From Beijerinckiaceae bacterium RH AL1 (GTDB taxonomy: Bacteria; Pseudomonadota; Alphaproteobacteria; Rhizobiales; Beijerinckiaceae): 64,000 nucleotides of DNA. The notes under the pieces were generated by a model that made no database searches, was not told where the DNA came from, and saw only the letters and a list, made by a program, of their open reading frames with translations. The position numbers and the translations under genes are program-made. The stretch lies in assembly GCA_901457705.2 (NCBI GenBank), contig LR590083.2, positions 2,232,597 through 2,296,596 on the forward strand. The letters run 5' to 3'. Position 1 is the first letter of the stretch. Every line of letters starts with the position of its first letter. Positions 1-11,378 of the stretch are shown here, in pieces.

Positions 1-181
1 TCGGCCCTCTTCCCGCGCCCTTCCATCTGCCGACGGCATCGCGTCAGCGGATGCGGGACTGCGGCCTTAAGTGGCAGGCGATGAAGGAGTCGGGCGAGGC
101 CGGAGAGGATATCTGGCGAGACTTCGCGACGCGTTGCCTCGCTGCTTCGAGCGGTCCGTTCGACAAGCGCTCCGAGCGATA

Positions 182-207
182 GGCGGCGGCCAAGCGAGAC
201 CGCCGCC
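182..207 (-). terminator. GC-rich hairpin downstream of the H1-like gene
   Basis: Eight-base arms GGCGGCGG and CCGCCGCC pair perfectly around a 10-base loop. The hairpin lies about 35 bases past the stop of the minus-strand H1-like gene, where a terminator would be expected. No T-run follows it on the minus strand, so intrinsic termination is only a possibility. The remaining bases of positions 1-240 show no convincing gene. Confidence 0.25.
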
Positions 208-240
208 CATCGGCGGCAGAGGACGCAGCTCAGATCACCG

Positions 241-582
241 TCAGACCGGGTCGGAAGTCACGGGAGCAGCCGGCGGCGTCGTCTTTGGCTTGCGCGGCGC
301 GGCCTTCCTGGTGACCTTCTTCGCGGTGGTCTTCTTGACGGCCTTCTTGGTGGCCTTCTTCGCCGGCGACTTCTTCGTCGCGGTCTTCTTGGTCGCCTTC
401 TTCGCGGCGGTCTTCTTCACGGCCTTCTTGGTGGCCTTCTTCGCCGGCGACTTCTTCGTCGCGGCCTTCTTGGTCGCCTTCTTCGCGGCGGTCTTCTTCA
501 CGGCCTTCTTGGTGGCCTTCTTCGCCGGCGACTTCTTCGTGGCCTTCTTGGTCGCGGTCTTCCTCGTGGTAGCCTTCACCAT
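241..582 (-). CDS. Histone H1-like Lys/Ala-rich repeat protein
   Basis: A 113-residue, extremely basic protein built almost only of Lys, Ala, Thr and Pro, with repeated KKATKKA, KKTAAKK and KKSPAKK motifs and a short Pro-rich tail. It resembles eukaryote H1 C-terminal tails and the bacterial H1-like nucleoid proteins, which bind DNA without sequence specificity. The ATG at 582 is chosen because AGGGGA lies just upstream and the Lys-rich repeats begin at once; a longer in-frame extension upstream has unrelated composition. The gene stands alone. The repeats are tandem at the DNA level with an 81-bp period. The family role is known only in outline; chromatin compaction is inferred. Confidence 0.8.
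   Translation of the reverse strand: MVKATTRKTATKKATKKSPAKKATKKAVKKTAAKKATKKAATKKSPAKKATKKAVKKTAAKKATKKTATKKSPAKKATKKAVKKTTAKKVTRKAAPRKPKTTPPAAPVTSDPV
340..560 (-). repeat. 81-bp tandem repeat inside the H1-like gene
   Basis: The same block begins at 340, 421 and 502, giving an exact 81-bp period that encodes a 27-residue KSPAKKATKKAVKKTAAKK-type unit. The third copy is degenerate at its far end. Such repeats can change copy number by slippage, so the protein length may differ between strains. Confidence 0.7.
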
Positions 583-1138
583 CGATAGTCCCCTGTACTT
601 GCGTCGTGCGTCCGTTGTTGCCGAATAGTGGCAATCAAAGGGTAGCGTGGACACACCCTTGTGCAAGAGGCGCCGGGGCAAGTCGCACTTCGGCGCGACA
701 CGCAAAGGCAGCGCGGCGCCGGCAAGATGCTTCGTCTCCCAACCTTTTTACGAAGGCTCTTCAAGGTCGACGACGACGTCTCCCCTCCAGCCTGACGATA
801 TGGGGACTTATAGGGGAAGACCACTCGGGCTATAGGAAATTAGCCCGTCGACGGCACGAGTCTTATGAGAAGCCGTTGTTTTTACAGGTGAAAAGCGAGA
901 AGCCAGGGCGGGAATGGCTGCAGAGGTCAGGGAGAGCTTGAGCGAATAAGGTTTGGAGAAAATCTTCTTTTGCAAGCACTGAAACCGACGATGCGGTGCC
1001 GCGCTGCAACGATGAAGAGTCGGCAATGGCAACAAGAAAGATTCATGTGAAAAAGTCGCGCCGACTCGACGCGACCTTGCCTTCACGAACGATCTGAGCC
1101 TCGAAACCGCGCGCGACGCGCGATGATTCGCAGCACGA
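583..1138. other. Non-coding stretch between the H1-like gene and gatB
   Basis: About 550 bases without a believable gene. Short frames exist on both strands, but none has a good ribosome site or protein-like composition. Base composition is less GC-rich from about 800 to 1050 than in neighbouring genes. It must hold the promoter of the H1-like gene on its left side, and it holds the gatB terminator at 1050-1075. Confidence 0.5.
1050..1075 (-). terminator. Probable intrinsic terminator of the gatB operon
   Basis: Read on the minus strand, GTCGCG and CGCGAC form a 6-bp stem around a 9-base loop, followed directly by five T. It lies about 60 bases past the gatB stop. The stem is short but the T-run is in the right place. 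Confidence 0.5.
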
Positions 1139-2622
<1,484 letters not shown>

Positions 2623-2626
<4 letters not shown>

Positions 2627-2997
2627 GGGTCCGTGCTTTCCTGGCGACCTTCGAGATCGGCGGCTGCGAGTTCGGCTTCGACGACGGCCATCAGGGGCGG
2701 CAGGCTGTCGTGTGCCGTTCTCCAGATGAGAGAGGCTTCGACGCCGTCGTCGTTGTGTCGATAGCGGTTTCCGGCACTCTGCATTTGCTTCCAGAGGAGT
2801 CCTGGATGGCGAGCTTTCAGCTCATCGGGGAGCCGGCGGCTAGCTTCGGAAATGATCTCGAGCGCCCGGGTCGTCGCATAGACGGTTTTGAGCTCTCGCT
2901 CGAACGTCTCGAAATCGAAGCCCCAGACAAAATCCTCGATCAAGGCGATGTTGAAGCGGATGTCGATGAGCGCATTGTGCGCGGTTCTAGAAAGCAT
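2623..2997 (-). CDS. HepT-like DUF86 protein (putative toxin RNase)
   Basis: A 124-residue all-helical protein of the DUF86/HepT (HEPN) family, whose members act as RNase toxins paired with an MntA nucleotidyltransferase. The motif region reads [10 protein letters not shown] at residues 76-85. Known HepT proteins have R-X4-6-H-X-Y, where the Tyr is AMPylated by MntA; here His81 is kept but the Tyr position is Asp83. It overlaps the upstream MntA-like gene by 11 bases and the downstream gatB by 4 bases. The missing Tyr suggests either an inactive toxin or a different neutralisation mode. Family call is firm; activity is uncertain. Confidence 0.8.
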
Positions 2998-3283
2998 AGA
3001 CGGCGTCGCGCTCAGCGCTCGGGCGTACGTGGGGCTTCAGGCTCGCGCGGTTCGCGACATCGACCTTCGTTGGAAACATCTCTTCGATGAAGTCGATGAC
3101 CCCGACGTATTCCCACAAGCCGAGGCCTGCCGCGGGATCGATCTCCACCATGATATCGATGTCGCTGTCGGCGCCGGCGTCGCCGCGGACTCGTGAGCCG
3201 AAAAGGGCCGTGCGCGCGACCCCCTTTGCCCGTAGCTCGGGCTCGGCGGATTTCAGCGTGGCGAGGATTTCGTCCTTGGTCAT
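2987..3283 (-). CDS. MntA-like minimal nucleotidyltransferase (putative antitoxin)
   Basis: A 98-residue minimal nucleotidyltransferase. GSRVRG at residues 29-34 and SDIDIMVE with Asp41 and Asp43 form the polymerase-beta-type active site. In studied MntA-HepT systems this enzyme neutralises its partner by adding AMP groups to a HepT tyrosine. The gene overlaps the HepT-like gene by 11 bases, the arrangement expected for a toxin-antitoxin pair, and it heads a three-gene run ending in gatB. Whether the pair still works is unclear because the partner lacks the usual target tyrosine. Confidence 0.82.
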   Translation of the reverse strand: MTKDEILATLKSAEPELRAKGVARTALFGSRVRGDAGADSDIDIMVEIDPAAGLGLWEYVGVIDFIEEMFPTKVDVANRASLKPHVRPSAERDAVYAF

Positions 3284-3346
3284 CGGTCCGGCTCGTCTGC
3301 CGACACTATAGTACAGGCCGAACGCGCGGCGACAAAGTCGACGGCG

Positions 3347-5206
3347 TCAGCTCTGATCCTTCACCCCGACCGTCGCCGCATCCGTCGTCGCCGGCTTCTT
3401 CGCCTCGGGCAGGTTCAGGCGGATGTGCAGCTCGCGCAGCTGCTTCGGCGTCACCGGCGAGGGCGCGCCCATGAGCAGGTCCTCGGCGCGCTGGTTCATC
3501 GGGAAGAGCACGATCTCGCGCAGGTTCTCTTCGCCCGCCAGCAACATCACGATGCGGTCGACGCCCGGCGCGATGCCGCCGTGCGGCGGCGCGCCGTACT
3601 GGAAGGCGCGGTACATGCCGCCGAAGCGCTCTTCCAGCACGCTCTCGTCGTAGCCGGCGAGCGCGAAGGCCTGTCGCATCACGTCGGGCCGGTGGTTTCG
3701 GATCGCGCCCGACGACAGCTCCACGCCGTTGCAGACGATGTCGTACTGGTAGGCCTTGAGGCCGAGGATCTTCTCCTGGTCCGCAAGCTCGAGCGCGAGG
3801 AAGGCATCGTGCTCCATCTGCGGCATCGAGAAGGGATTGTGCGAGAAGTCGATCTTCTTCTCGTCCTCGTTCCACTCGTACATCGGGAAGTCGACGATCC
3901 AGCAGAGCTCGAACGTGCCCGAGGTCGTCAACCCAAGCTCGGTGCCGATGCGCAGCCGCGCGGCGCCCGCGAGCTTCGCCGCCTTCTCCGGTAGGTCGCA
4001 GGAGAAGAAGACGGCATCGCCGCTCTTCAAGCCGGCTTTCGCGGCGATCGCCTTCTGCACCGCACCCGGTAGGAACTTGGCGATCGGACCCTTGCCGGTC
4101 AGCGCGTCGCCCTCGCCGTCGAAGATGACGTAGCCGAGGCCAGGGGCGCCCTCGCCGCGCGCCCAGTCGTTCAGCTTGTCGAAGAACGAGCGCGGCTGCG
4201 CGCCGGCGCCCGGCGCCGGGATCGCGCGCACCACGCCGCCGCGCTTGATGACGTTCTTGAACGCGTTGAACGTCACGTCATCGGCCGAGAAATCCTCCGT
4301 GACGTCGACGATGATAATCGGGTTGCGCAGGTCCGGCTTGTCGGAGCCGTACTTCAGCATCGCATCCGCATAGGTGATCAGCGGGAATTTCTGCGTCACC
4401 GGCCGGCCGCCGCCGAACTCCTCGAAGAGGCCGCGCAACACCGGCTCGACGGCGGCGAACACGTCCTCCTGCGTCGCGAAGCTCATCTCGATGTCGAGCT
4501 GATAGAACTCGCCCGGCGAGCGGTCGGCGCGCGCGTCCTCGTCGCGGAAGCACGGCGCGATCTGGAAGTAGCGGTCGAAGCCGGCGACCATGATCAGCTG
4601 CTTGAACTGCTGCGGCGCCTGCGGCAGCGCGTAGAACTTGCCGGGATGAATGCGCGACGGCACGAGGTAGTCGCGCGCGCCCTCAGGCGACGAGGCGGTG
4701 AGGATCGGCGTCTGGAACTCGAAGAAGCCCTGCGCCTTCATGCGCGCGCGCATCGAGTCGATCACGCGGCCGCGCAGCATGATGTTCTGGTGCAGCTTCT
4801 CGCGGCGCAGGTCGAGGAAGCGATACTTGAGGCGCACGTCCTCCGGGTATGGCTGGTCGCCGAAGACGGGCAGAGGCAGCTCCGAGGCCGGGCCGAGCAC
4901 CTCGATCTCGGTGACGTAGACCTCGACCTTGCCGGTCGGCATGTCCGCGTTCTCGGTGCCGGCCGGGCGGATGCGCACCTTGCCGTCGAGCCTGACGACC
5001 CACTCCGAGCGCAGCTTCTCGGCCGCCGCGAACGCCGGCGAGTCCGGGTCCACCACGCATTGCGTCATGCCGTAATGGTCGCGCAGGTCGATGAAGAGGA
5101 CGCCGCCGTGGTCGCGGATGCGGTGGCACCAGCCGGCGAGCCTCGTCTCGCTGCTGGCATCGGCCTCGCGAAGCGCGCCACAGGTGTGCGAACGGTAGCG
5201 GTGCAT
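3347..5206 (-). CDS. aspS: Aspartyl-tRNA synthetase
   Basis: A 619-residue bacterial-type class II AspRS: N-terminal OB-fold anticodon domain (to about residue 110), class II core with motif 2 [10 protein letters not shown] near residues 220-229, the bacterial GAD insertion, and motif 3 with [11 protein letters not shown] near the C-terminus. It charges tRNA(Asp); as GatB is encoded nearby, the enzyme may be non-discriminating and also make Asp-tRNA(Asn), but this cannot be settled from the motifs seen. The ATG at 5206 is preferred over an upstream start because [10 protein letters not shown] is the normal N-terminus and GAAGGA lies just before it. Confidence 0.97.
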   Translation of the reverse strand: MHRYRSHTCGALREADASSETRLAGWCHRIRDHGGVLFIDLRDHYGMTQCVVDPDSPAFAAAEKLRSEWVVRLDGKVRIRPAGTENADMPTGKVEVYVTEIEVLGPASELPLPVFGDQPYPEDVRLKYRFLDLRREKLHQNIMLRGRVIDSMRARMKAQGFFEFQTPILTASSPEGARDYLVPSRIHPGKFYALPQAPQQFKQLIMVAGFDRYFQIAPCFRDEDARADRSPGEFYQLDIEMSFATQEDVFAAVEPVLRGLFEEFGGGRPVTQKFPLITYADAMLKYGSDKPDLRNPIIIVDVTEDFSADDVTFNAFKNVIKRGGVVRAIPAPGAGAQPRSFFDKLNDWARGEGAPGLGYVIFDGEGDALTGKGPIAKFLPGAVQKAIAAKAGLKSGDAVFFSCDLPEKAAKLAGAARLRIGTELGLTTSGTFELCWIVDFPMYEWNEDEKKIDFSHNPFSMPQMEHDAFLALELADQEKILGLKAYQYDIVCNGVELSSGAIRNHRPDVMRQAFALAGYDESVLEERFGGMYRAFQYGAPPHGGIAPGVDRIVMLLAGEENLREIVLFPMNQRAEDLLMGAPSPVTPKQLRELHIRLNLPEAKKPATTDAATVGVKDQS

Positions 5207-5300
5207 GGGTCCTTCGGAATTTCGGGGGCGGAAGCGGCCGGACAACCGCATGTGGGGTGCGGGCTGTCAAGGCGAAGACGTCGACCGCCGCGGCAAGCGT

Positions 5301-6140
5301 CTATCCGCCCGTCCGCCAGAAATTTAGCATGTTCCAGCCGGCCCCGACGTCGTAAACGCCGACGAGATGGCAGAGCCACGAGCCGACGCCGAAGACCACC
5401 TCGCCGACCTGAGCGGACGAGAGCACCAGCAGGACCAGGACGAAGCCGAAACCGGCCGCGATAACGTTGCCGGCCTCGGCCACGTGCGGCGGCAGCCAGG
5501 GACGGATGATGCCGAAGCCGTCGAGCCCCGGCAGCGGCAGCAGGTTGAGGACGATAGCCGTCGCCTCGAAGTAGGCGAGCACGCCGACGGCCGGCGCGAT
5601 GTCGCCGGCTTCGTCCGGCAGCAGGTGGTAGATCACCGCGAGCAGAAGGAAGAAGCCGAGGTCGGCAGCCGGTCCCGCCACGGAAACCGCGGAATCCCAG
5701 ACGGCGCTGCGCAGCAGCGAATGGTTGATCCACACCGCACCGCCGGGCAGCGCGAAGCCGCCGATGAGGATGTAGACGAGCGGCAACACGATCGACAGCA
5801 GCGGGTCTGTGTACTTGAGCGGATCGAGATCGAGGTAGCCGGTCTGCGCGACAGTCCAGTCGCCGCCCTTGTAGGCGACGATCGCGTGCCCGAACTCGTG
5901 CAGGCAGAGCGCAACGATCGAGCCCGAGACGACGAAGACGATGACCGCGCCGGGGCCATGGATCACGCCGTGCCACAGCAGCGCGCCGGTCCCGGCGAAG
6001 AGCAGGCAGACGAGCAGGAAGTTCATGCTCGGCAGCAGCGCCTTGTCGACGGTGCGCCGGCGCGGCCGGCTGAAGCGCTCGAACCATTCGGCCATCGGGG
6101 CCCCCAGTGCCGCGACGGGGCGGCGAAAATGTCTGGTCAT
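5301..6140 (-). CDS. Site-2 protease family (M50-like) membrane metalloprotease
   Basis: About 279 residues with five to six hydrophobic segments. HEFGH inside the second membrane segment is the HExxH zinc site, and LPLPGLDGF in a later segment is the matching third-ligand motif of M50 proteases. These enzymes cut substrates within the membrane; no substrate can be named here. An alternative ATG at 6095 (MAEWFERF) is equally possible, since neither start has a clear ribosome site. The gene is divergent from proS. Confidence 0.85.
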   Translation of the reverse strand: MTRHFRRPVAALGAPMAEWFERFSRPRRRTVDKALLPSMNFLLVCLLFAGTGALLWHGVIHGPGAVIVFVVSGSIVALCLHEFGHAIVAYKGGDWTVAQTGYLDLDPLKYTDPLLSIVLPLVYILIGGFALPGGAVWINHSLLRSAVWDSAVSVAGPAADLGFFLLLAVIYHLLPDEAGDIAPAVGVLAYFEATAIVLNLLPLPGLDGFGIIRPWLPPHVAEAGNVIAAGFGFVLVLLVLSSAQVGEVVFGVGSWLCHLVGVYDVGAGWNMLNFWRTGG

Positions 6141-6271
6141 TCAAATCGGCGGCAACGCCGCTGCCATATAACGTCCAAGCTTGACGGGCGTTGCCTCGGC
6201 CGCCCGCCGGGCTGGCGAGCCCCCTGCCCTTCCTGTAGAGGGACGTCCGTTCCTCACGCGACCCAGGTCAG

Positions 6272-7603
6272 ATGCGCCTCTCGAAGTTCTTCCTCCCCAT
6301 CTTGCGCGACAACCCGAAGGAAGCGGAGATCCTGTCGCATCGGCTCATGCTGCGCGCCGGCATGATCCGCCAGGAGGCGGCCGGCATCTACGCCTGGCTG
6401 CCGCTGGGCTTCCGCGTGCTGCAGAAGATCGAGCAGATCGTGCGCGAGGAGCTCGATCGCGCAGGCGCCGTCGAGATGCTGATGCCGACGCTGCAGCTCG
6501 CCGACCTGTGGCGCGAATCCGGCCGCTACGATGCCTACGGCCCCGAGATGCTGCGCATCACCGACCGCAACAAGCGCGAGATGCTCTACGGCCCGACGAA
6601 CGAGGAGATGATCACCGAGATCTTCCGCGCCTCGGTGAAGAGCTACCGCGAGCTGCCGAAGAACCTCTATCACTTCCAGTGGAAGTTCCGCGACGAGCAG
6701 CGCCCGCGCTTCGGGGTGATGCGCGGCCGCGAGTTCTACATGAAGGATGCCTATTCCTTCGACGTCGACGAGGCCTCGGCGCGGCTCTCCTACAATCGCA
6801 TGTTCGTCGCCTACCTTCGCATCTTCGCGCGGATGGGGCTCGTCGGCATCCCGATGCGCGCGGAGACGGGGCCGATCGGCGGCGACCTCTCGCACGAGTT
6901 CATCGTGCTGGCCGAGACGGGCGAGTCCGGCGTCTACATCAACAAGGACGTGCTCGGCCTGCCGATCCCGCCCGAGACGGTCGACTACGACGGCGATCTC
7001 TCGAGCATCGTCGAGCAATGGACGACGCTCTACGCGGCGACCGAGGACGTGCACGACGCCGCCCGCTTCGAGGCCGAGACGCCCGAGGACAAGCGCGTGC
7101 ACACGCGCGGCATCGAGGTCGGCCAGGTCTTCTATTTCGGCGACAAGTACACGAAGGCGATGAAGGCGCTGGTCGCCGGCCCCGACGGCACGGACAGGCC
7201 GGCGCAGTGCGGCTCCTACGGGGTCGGCGTCTCGCGGCTTGCCGGTGCGATCATCGAGGCGAGCCACGACGATGCCGGCATCATCTGGCCCGAGGCCGTC
7301 GCGCCCTTCACGATCGGACTCGCCAACCTCAAGGTCGGCGACGCGGCGACGGACGCCGCCTGCGCCCGCATCTACGGCGAGCTCGCGAAGGCCAAGGTCG
7401 ACGTGCTCTACGACGACACCGACGATCGCCCCGGCGCCAAGTTCGCGCGCCTCGACCTCATCGGCCTGCCCTACCAGATCATCGTCGGCCCGAAGAACCT
7501 CGCCGACGACATGGTCGAGGTGAAGGTGCGCAGGACCGGCGAGCGCGAGATGCTGCCCGTCGGCGAGGTGATCGCGCGCTTCACCGGGCGCGTGTGGGTC
7601 TAG
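6272..7603 (+). CDS. proS: Prolyl-tRNA synthetase, short type without editing insertion
   Basis: A 443-residue class II ProRS that starts [18 protein letters not shown], as in other alphaproteobacteria. Motif 2 is around [21 protein letters not shown] and the C-terminal anticodon-binding domain follows from about residue 345. The usual bacterial enzyme has a roughly 180-residue INS domain between motifs 2 and 3 that deacylates Ala-tRNA(Pro); here that region is nearly absent, so a free-standing editing factor is presumably encoded elsewhere. It is convergent with the patatin-like gene with only 4 bases between stops. Confidence 0.97.
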   Translation: MRLSKFFLPILRDNPKEAEILSHRLMLRAGMIRQEAAGIYAWLPLGFRVLQKIEQIVREELDRAGAVEMLMPTLQLADLWRESGRYDAYGPEMLRITDRNKREMLYGPTNEEMITEIFRASVKSYRELPKNLYHFQWKFRDEQRPRFGVMRGREFYMKDAYSFDVDEASARLSYNRMFVAYLRIFARMGLVGIPMRAETGPIGGDLSHEFIVLAETGESGVYINKDVLGLPIPPETVDYDGDLSSIVEQWTTLYAATEDVHDAARFEAETPEDKRVHTRGIEVGQVFYFGDKYTKAMKALVAGPDGTDRPAQCGSYGVGVSRLAGAIIEASHDDAGIIWPEAVAPFTIGLANLKVGDAATDAACARIYGELAKAKVDVLYDDTDDRPGAKFARLDLIGLPYQIIVGPKNLADDMVEVKVRRTGEREMLPVGEVIARFTGRVWV

Positions 7604-7607
7604 AGCC

Positions 7608-8618
7608 TCAGAGGAAGCCTTTCGCCCGCAGCGCGTCGCGCGCGATCGAGCGGCCCTCGTCGGCGCGGCGCTCGATGCCTGCATGCGAGAAATCGCTCGC
7701 CTCGAGCTGCTCGGCGGGACTTGACCGCGTGATCTCGACGATCGTCGGCACGCGCTTGTAGTCGGCTTTCGCGAGAGCCTTGAAGGACGGCAGATCGCGG
7801 ACCGGCGAGTCCGCCGGCAGCTTCTCGAGTTCGGCCATGAGATCGGCCACGGCGTCGAAGCGCTTCATCAGCTTGACGTCGCTCGCCGTCTTGTTCGCGA
7901 AGAGCAAGTTGAGGCAGTGCTGACCGACCTCGGTCATGCTGCGCGGCAGCGTCTCGATCTTGTTTGGAAACAGATTGACGACGGCGGCCGCGCGATCCTC
8001 GCCCTCCAGCAGGTCGATCAGCGCACCGAGCGGCGTGTTGTCGAACAGGCCGCCGTCCCAGTAGGCGACGTTGTCGATGGTCGTCATGGGAAACGACGGC
8101 GGCAGGCTGCCGCTCGCAAGCACATGGTCCAGCGTCAGCGGGCGCTCGAGGCTGCTGAACGTTGCGAGCTGGCCACGGCGCACGTCGGTCGCCGTGAACA
8201 CGAGATGCGGACGTGCCGCTTGGTCGGCGAGGCGGTCGACGTCGACGAGCTCGCTCAGCGTCCGGCGCAGCGGCTCGACCGAATAGAGGCTCGTGCCGAA
8301 CATCCAGAAGGGGTTGATCGTGAAGAAGTTCGGCAAGCCGACGAGCGAGGCATAGGGCTGCAGCGTCGGCGGCACGAGGCTCGTTGCCGTGACGCGCTGC
8401 CAGAAGGTCTCCAGCGCCTCGAGCGGCTTCAGGCCGCGCGCCGGACGACCGAGAAGCGCCGCCGAGATCGCGCCGATCGACACGCCGGCGAGGACGCCGG
8501 GCCGGAACGTGCAGTCTCTGTTGTAGATGACGCGCGCCGCCCCAAGCTCGAAGGCGCCGAGCGCTCCGCCACCCTGAAGCACCAGGCCGTGACTGGTGTT
8601 GAGCTCAGCATCCATCAT
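7608..8618 (-). CDS. Patatin-like phospholipase family protein
   Basis: A 336-residue patatin-fold hydrolase. It shows the oxyanion glycine loop GGGALGAFELG (residues 16-26), the nucleophile elbow GVSIG with Ser47, and the second dyad residue in WDGG at Asp188. Family members release fatty acids from phospholipids or neutral lipids. There is no signal peptide, so it is probably cytosolic or peripheral. Two adjacent ATG codons (8618, 8615) make the exact start ambiguous by one residue. It is divergent from the MarR-GNAT gene, with 115 bases between them. Confidence 0.88.
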   Translation of the reverse strand: MMDAELNTSHGLVLQGGGALGAFELGAARVIYNRDCTFRPGVLAGVSIGAISAALLGRPARGLKPLEALETFWQRVTATSLVPPTLQPYASLVGLPNFFTINPFWMFGTSLYSVEPLRRTLSELVDVDRLADQAARPHLVFTATDVRRGQLATFSSLERPLTLDHVLASGSLPPSFPMTTIDNVAYWDGGLFDNTPLGALIDLLEGEDRAAAVVNLFPNKIETLPRSMTEVGQHCLNLLFANKTASDVKLMKRFDAVADLMAELEKLPADSPVRDLPSFKALAKADYKRVPTIVEITRSSPAEQLEASDFSHAGIERRADEGRSIARDALRAKGFL

Positions 8619-8678
8619 GTCGAACCGTGCTCGTTGCAGGGTCGGCCACGAGCGTAGCGCGGCTGCACGCCAGCGACC

Positions 8679-8707
8679 TTGCCAACTTTAGTTTAGCGAT
8701 TTACATA
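8679..8707 (+). promoter_or_regulatory. Sigma-70-like promoter of the MarR-GNAT-GNAT gene
   Basis: TTGCCA (8679-8684) and TACATA (8702-8707) are separated by exactly 17 bases and lie upstream of the ATG at 8734. The -10 element sits inside a perfect palindrome (8700-8721), so a bound repressor would block polymerase. A GGGAGA ribosome site follows at about 8723. Confidence 0.6.
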
Positions 8708-8721
8708 ACGCGTTATGTAAA
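8700..8721. promoter_or_regulatory. Perfect 22-bp palindrome, probable MarR operator
   Basis: The 11-bp arms TTTACATAACG and CGTTATGTAAA are exact reverse complements with no spacer. The palindrome covers the -10 region and ends 12 bases before the start of a gene encoding a MarR-domain protein, the usual place and symmetry for autoregulation by a MarR dimer. It could also affect the divergent patatin-like gene. Binding is inferred, not shown. Confidence 0.7.
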
Positions 8722-8733
8722 TGGGAGACGACG

Positions 8734-10209
8734 ATGGTGTCCGACATTCTCGCCGAGCACGGCATCCTCTTCCTCGGCAGCCGGCTGAAACGGGTGGCCG
8801 ACCGCATGCAGGCCGAGGCGACGGAGGTGCTGGAGCGCCTCGAGCTCGGCGTGCAGCCCTCGCAGGTCATCCTGCTCGCCGCGCTCGATCGCTTCGGTCC
8901 GCTGTCGGTCGGCGAGGCGGTCGAGGCGTTGGGCACCAGCCAGCCGGCGGTGACGCGGCTCGTCGCCACGCTGGTCGAGGCGGGCCTGGTGAGTGCGGAC
9001 CGCGGCACGCGCGACCAGCGCTCGAAGACGCTGGACTTGACCGAGGGCGGGCGCGCGCTCGTCGTCCGCATCAAGTCGACGCTCTGGCCGGCGGTGCGGG
9101 CCGCCGCGGAATCGTTGACGGCCGACCTCTCGGGCTCGTTCCTACAGCAGCTCGAAGGTCTCGAGGCCAACCTCGCGCGGCGCTCGCTCACCGCGCGCGT
9201 CGACGACGCGCGGAAGACCGCGACCCCCGCGCTCAACGGCCTGCGCATCGTCCAATATTCCGAGGCGCTGGCGCCCGCCTTTGCCGAGATCACCCGCGAA
9301 TGGGTCGAGGGCTTCTTCAAGATCGAGAACGAGGACCGGCGCATCATCGAGGATCCGCAGGGGACCATCATCGATCGCGGCGGCTTCATCCTCTTCGTCG
9401 AGGCGGAAGGGCTCGGCATCGTCGGCACCTGCGCGCTCATCAAGATCGAGGACGGCGTGTTCGAGCTGACCAAGATGGGCGTGAAGGCCAGCGCGCGCGG
9501 CCGCAAGGCGGGCGAGTTCCTGCTCGACGCCGTGCTGAAGCGGGCCGAGGCGATGGGCCTCGACGAGCTGTTCCTTTTGACCAACGACAAGCTCGGCGCT
9601 GCCGTGCATCTCTACGAGAAGGCCGGCTTCCAGCACGACGCCGAGATCATGCGCCGCTTCGGCGGCCGCTACGCGCGCGCCAACGTCGCGATGCGCTACC
9701 CGCTGGAGACGAAGGACAAGCGCATGGTCAAGGTCGCGCGGATCCGCCCGGCGCGCAGCCGGGACGACCTCGCCGAGGTCGCTCAGCTCTTCCGCGACTA
9801 CGCCGACTTGATCGGCGTCGATCTCACCTCGCAGAACTTCGAGGCGGAGGTGGCCAACCTGCCGGGTGCCTATGCGCCGCCGGCCGGCGAGCTGTTCCTC
9901 GCGATCAATCCCGACGGGACGCCGATCGGCTGCGTCGGCCTGCGGCCCTTCGAGGCCGGACGACGCTGCGAGCTGAAGCGCCTCTTCGTGCGCCCGGGCG
10001 TGCAAGGCGCCGGCCTCGGCCGCCGCCTGCTCGACGTCGCCCTCGCGGCCGCTCGCAAGGCCGGCTATCGCGAGATGGTCCTCGACTGCCTGCCGCAGCT
10101 CGAAAAAGCCATCGCGCTCTACGACCGCACGGGCTTCGCGCGCACCGCCCCCTACTGGAACAACGTCATTCCAGGGGCGATCTACTTCGCGAAGGACCTG
10201 GCCGCGTAG
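8734..10209 (+). CDS. MarR - GNAT - GNAT three-domain fusion
   Basis: A 491-residue protein in one uninterrupted frame. Residues 1-150 are a MarR winged helix ([18 protein letters not shown] helix-turn-helix, then a DQRSK wing). Residues 165-325 are a GNAT acetyltransferase with [14 protein letters not shown] as acetyl-CoA loop. From residue 331 ([12 protein letters not shown]) a second complete GNAT follows, with [18 protein letters not shown] near 421-438. MarR-GNAT proteins are a known fusion; the extra GNAT looks like a once separate downstream gene joined in frame. A palindromic operator and promoter precede it. Substrates are unknown; the logic suggests acetylation of a metabolite or antibiotic that also serves as inducer. 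Confidence 0.88.
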   Translation: MVSDILAEHGILFLGSRLKRVADRMQAEATEVLERLELGVQPSQVILLAALDRFGPLSVGEAVEALGTSQPAVTRLVATLVEAGLVSADRGTRDQRSKTLDLTEGGRALVVRIKSTLWPAVRAAAESLTADLSGSFLQQLEGLEANLARRSLTARVDDARKTATPALNGLRIVQYSEALAPAFAEITREWVEGFFKIENEDRRIIEDPQGTIIDRGGFILFVEAEGLGIVGTCALIKIEDGVFELTKMGVKASARGRKAGEFLLDAVLKRAEAMGLDELFLLTNDKLGAAVHLYEKAGFQHDAEIMRRFGGRYARANVAMRYPLETKDKRMVKVARIRPARSRDDLAEVAQLFRDYADLIGVDLTSQNFEAEVANLPGAYAPPAGELFLAINPDGTPIGCVGLRPFEAGRRCELKRLFVRPGVQGAGLGRRLLDVALAAARKAGYREMVLDCLPQLEKAIALYDRTGFARTAPYWNNVIPGAIYFAKDLAA

Positions 10210-10304
10210 CCGGCGACTCCGCGCTTTCGTCGGACGTCTTCATTGGGCGACAGCGCGCCGTGCCAGAGTTACATACGCCGGCACTGTCAAAAGGATTTCT
10301 CGCC

Positions 10305-11378
10305 GTGCCCAACGCCGCTCTCGACCGCGCCGCCGCCTTCTGCCGTCGCTTCGATCTGCAGGTGCCGATCCTGATGGCGCCGATGGCGGGCGCCTGCCCG
10401 GCGTCGTTGGCGATCGCGGTCGCGAAAGCGGGCGGCATGGGTGGGGCCGGCGCGCTGCTGTGGTCGCCGGAGGAGATCGAGGATTGGGCGCGGGAGGTGC
10501 GGGCGGGATCCAACGGCGCGTTTCAGATGAACATCTGGGTGCCGGACCCTGCGCCTGTACGCGATGCGGCGCATGAGGCGCGCGTGCGGGACTTTCTCGG
10601 CGGATGGGGGCCCGACGTCGCCGCTGACGCCGGCGAAGCCAAGCTGCAGGATTTCGCGGCGCAGTGCGAGGCGATGATCGAGGCCGGCACGCCGGTGATC
10701 TCGTCGATCATGGGCCTGTTCGAGCCGGCCTTCGTCGAGCGGATGAAGGCGCGCGGCATCGCCTGGTTCGCGACCGCGACGACCGTCGCGGAAGCAAAAG
10801 CGGCGGTCGCGGCCGGCGCCGACGTCATCGTGGCGCAGGGCGCCGAGGCCGGCGGCCATCGCGGCGCGTTCGACGCGGCCGAGGCCGAGCGACGCGCGGT
10901 CGGGCTCTTCGCTCTGCTCCCGGCGGTCGCCGATGCCGTCGACGTGCCGGTCGTCGCGGCCGGCGGCATCGCCGACGGACGCACCATGGCGGCGGCGCTG
11001 ACGCTCGGCGCGAGCGCGGTCACCGTCGGCACCGCGTTTCTGCGCGCGCCGGAGGCGAAGACGAACGCGGCCTGGGCCGATGCACTCGCGTCGACGATGC
11101 CGGAGGACACGATGGTGACGCGCGCTTTCTCGGGTCGCGCCGGCCGCGGCATCGCGACCGACTACGTCCGCGCCGCGGCCGCGCCCGACGCGCCGCAGCC
11201 CGCCCCCTACCCCATCCAGCGCGGCCTGACCGCCGCCATGCGCGGCGCCGCGGCGAAGGCCGGCGACGTCCAGCGCATGCAGGCCTGGGCCGGCCAATCC
11301 GCCGCCATGGCCCGTGCGGAGCCGGCGGGCGAGATCGTCGCGCGCCTGTGGGCGGAGGCGAAGGCGATCCTCTCATGA
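10305..11378 (+). CDS. Nitronate monooxygenase family flavoprotein
   Basis: A 357-residue FMN-dependent TIM-barrel enzyme of the nitronate monooxygenase (2-nitropropane dioxygenase) family. It starts with IL(M)APMAG near residues 25-31, has the GAEAGGHRG flavin/substrate segment around 183-191 and [10 protein letters not shown] further on, which bind FMN phosphate. It oxidises alkyl nitronates such as propionate-3-nitronate. A GTG start at 10305 is chosen because AAGGA lies 9 bases upstream; no ATG fits. Its TGA overlaps the ATG of lipB by 4 bases, so the two are coupled, although no functional link to lipoylation is known. Confidence 0.88.
   Translation: MPNAALDRAAAFCRRFDLQVPILMAPMAGACPASLAIAVAKAGGMGGAGALLWSPEEIEDWAREVRAGSNGAFQMNIWVPDPAPVRDAAHEARVRDFLGGWGPDVAADAGEAKLQDFAAQCEAMIEAGTPVISSIMGLFEPAFVERMKARGIAWFATATTVAEAKAAVAAGADVIVAQGAEAGGHRGAFDAAEAERRAVGLFALLPAVADAVDVPVVAAGGIADGRTMAAALTLGASAVTVGTAFLRAPEAKTNAAWADALASTMPEDTMVTRAFSGRAGRGIATDYVRAAAAPDAPQPAPYPIQRGLTAAMRGAAAKAGDVQRMQAWAGQSAAMARAEPAGEIVARLWAEAKAILS

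Noticed and set aside
71-628. Open frame antisense to the H1-like gene with Phe/Leu/Ala repeats
   Set aside because: It mirrors the Lys/Ala repeat on the other strand; the basic H1-like frame has the ribosome site and family resemblance.
808-1086. 92-codon minus-strand frame upstream of the H1-like gene
   Set aside because: It contains the gatB terminator and has no protein-like features.
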